Shown here: piece by piece, positions 63,993-64,000 of the stretch
How positions within the stretch are numbered: the first letter of the stretch is position 1
Layout: every line of letters begins with the position of its first letter
Source of the DNA: Aureispira anguillae
Lineage (GTDB): Bacteria; Bacteroidota; Bacteroidia; Chitinophagales; Saprospiraceae
Length of the DNA: 64,000 nucleotides
Assembly: GCF_026000115.1 (NCBI RefSeq)
Contig: NZ_AP026867.1
Coordinates: 2,325,501 to 2,389,500 of the forward strand
Direction of reading: 5' to 3'
Program-made: the position numbers and the translations under genes
Notes under the pieces: model-generated
What the model was told of the DNA's origin: nothing
Seen by the model: only the letters and a program-made list of their open reading frames with translations
Databases searched by the model: none

Positions 63993-64000
63993 CGTCTAAT

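Overview
The window is AT-rich, gene-dense DNA from a member of the Bacteroidota. Supporting signs are type IX secretion (T9SS) C-terminal sorting domains on several secreted proteins, many lipoproteins, OmpA, FGE-sulfatase-like, WG-repeat, DUF4836 and subtilase families typical of the phylum, few Shine-Dalgarno sequences, and promoters of the TTTG-N20-TAnnTTTG type. The gene families would suit a marine Saprospiria-like gliding bacterium, but that placement is inference. No rRNA, tRNA, CRISPR array, prophage or complete insertion sequence was recognised.

Region 1 (1-6700, minus strand) is a hydroxamate siderophore locus. It has a PLP amino-acid decarboxylase, an N-hydroxylase, an MFS exporter, an IucA/IucC (NIS) synthetase and an N-acyltransferase cut by the window edge. 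This is the desferrioxamine/bisucaberin (DesABCD-like) logic with an exporter added. Its promoter is unusually clear: a Bacteroidota -33/-7 pair flanked by two copies of the palindrome ATTTAG-N-CTAAAT, the likely iron operator.

Region 2 (7000-19500, mostly plus strand) holds a T9SS-exported Ig-like protein, a transthyretin-like unknown protein (minus strand), a YdjM-family membrane protein, a membrane-anchored TPR-LuxR regulator next to a leucine-rich-repeat protein, a decayed TPR gene, an aspartic-protease-like lipoprotein, a Crp/Fnr regulator, DUF1330 and DUF2004-like proteins, a class A beta-lactamase lipoprotein and a large membrane protein.

Region 3 (19600-28400) has three tandem FGE-sulfatase-fold proteins lacking the catalytic cysteines. 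After them comes a LytS/LytR-type pair, divergent from an OmpR-type response regulator and histidine kinase that lead into a DUF3500 lipoprotein with a natural polyhistidine tract.

Region 4 (28400-37400) contains small unrecognised proteins, an L,D-transpeptidase-like lipoprotein, an erythromycin-esterase-like protein, an alpha/beta hydrolase, an OmpA-type protein and a WG-repeat lipoprotein. Region 5 (37300-49400) has a DUF4836 lipoprotein, a glycosyltransferase, a DUF2341/LamG T9SS protein, two tandem subtilases, a SMI1/KNR4-LRR protein, a cytochrome P450 and an unknown membrane-anchored protein. Region 6 (49500-64000) has DUF3592, apolipoprotein N-acyltransferase in one operon with a FecB/FecCD-type uptake pair lacking its ATPase, an S74 tail-fibre-domain protein, a TcmP-like protein, an LpxL-type acyltransferase, a giant subtilase, an epimerase and a coiled-coil membrane protein.

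Two families of non-coding palindromic repeats stand out: a 160-bp concentric hairpin at 37170-37329, and a set of elements bounded by TACTCCGTTAAT-type ends near 10842, 25855 and 58573.
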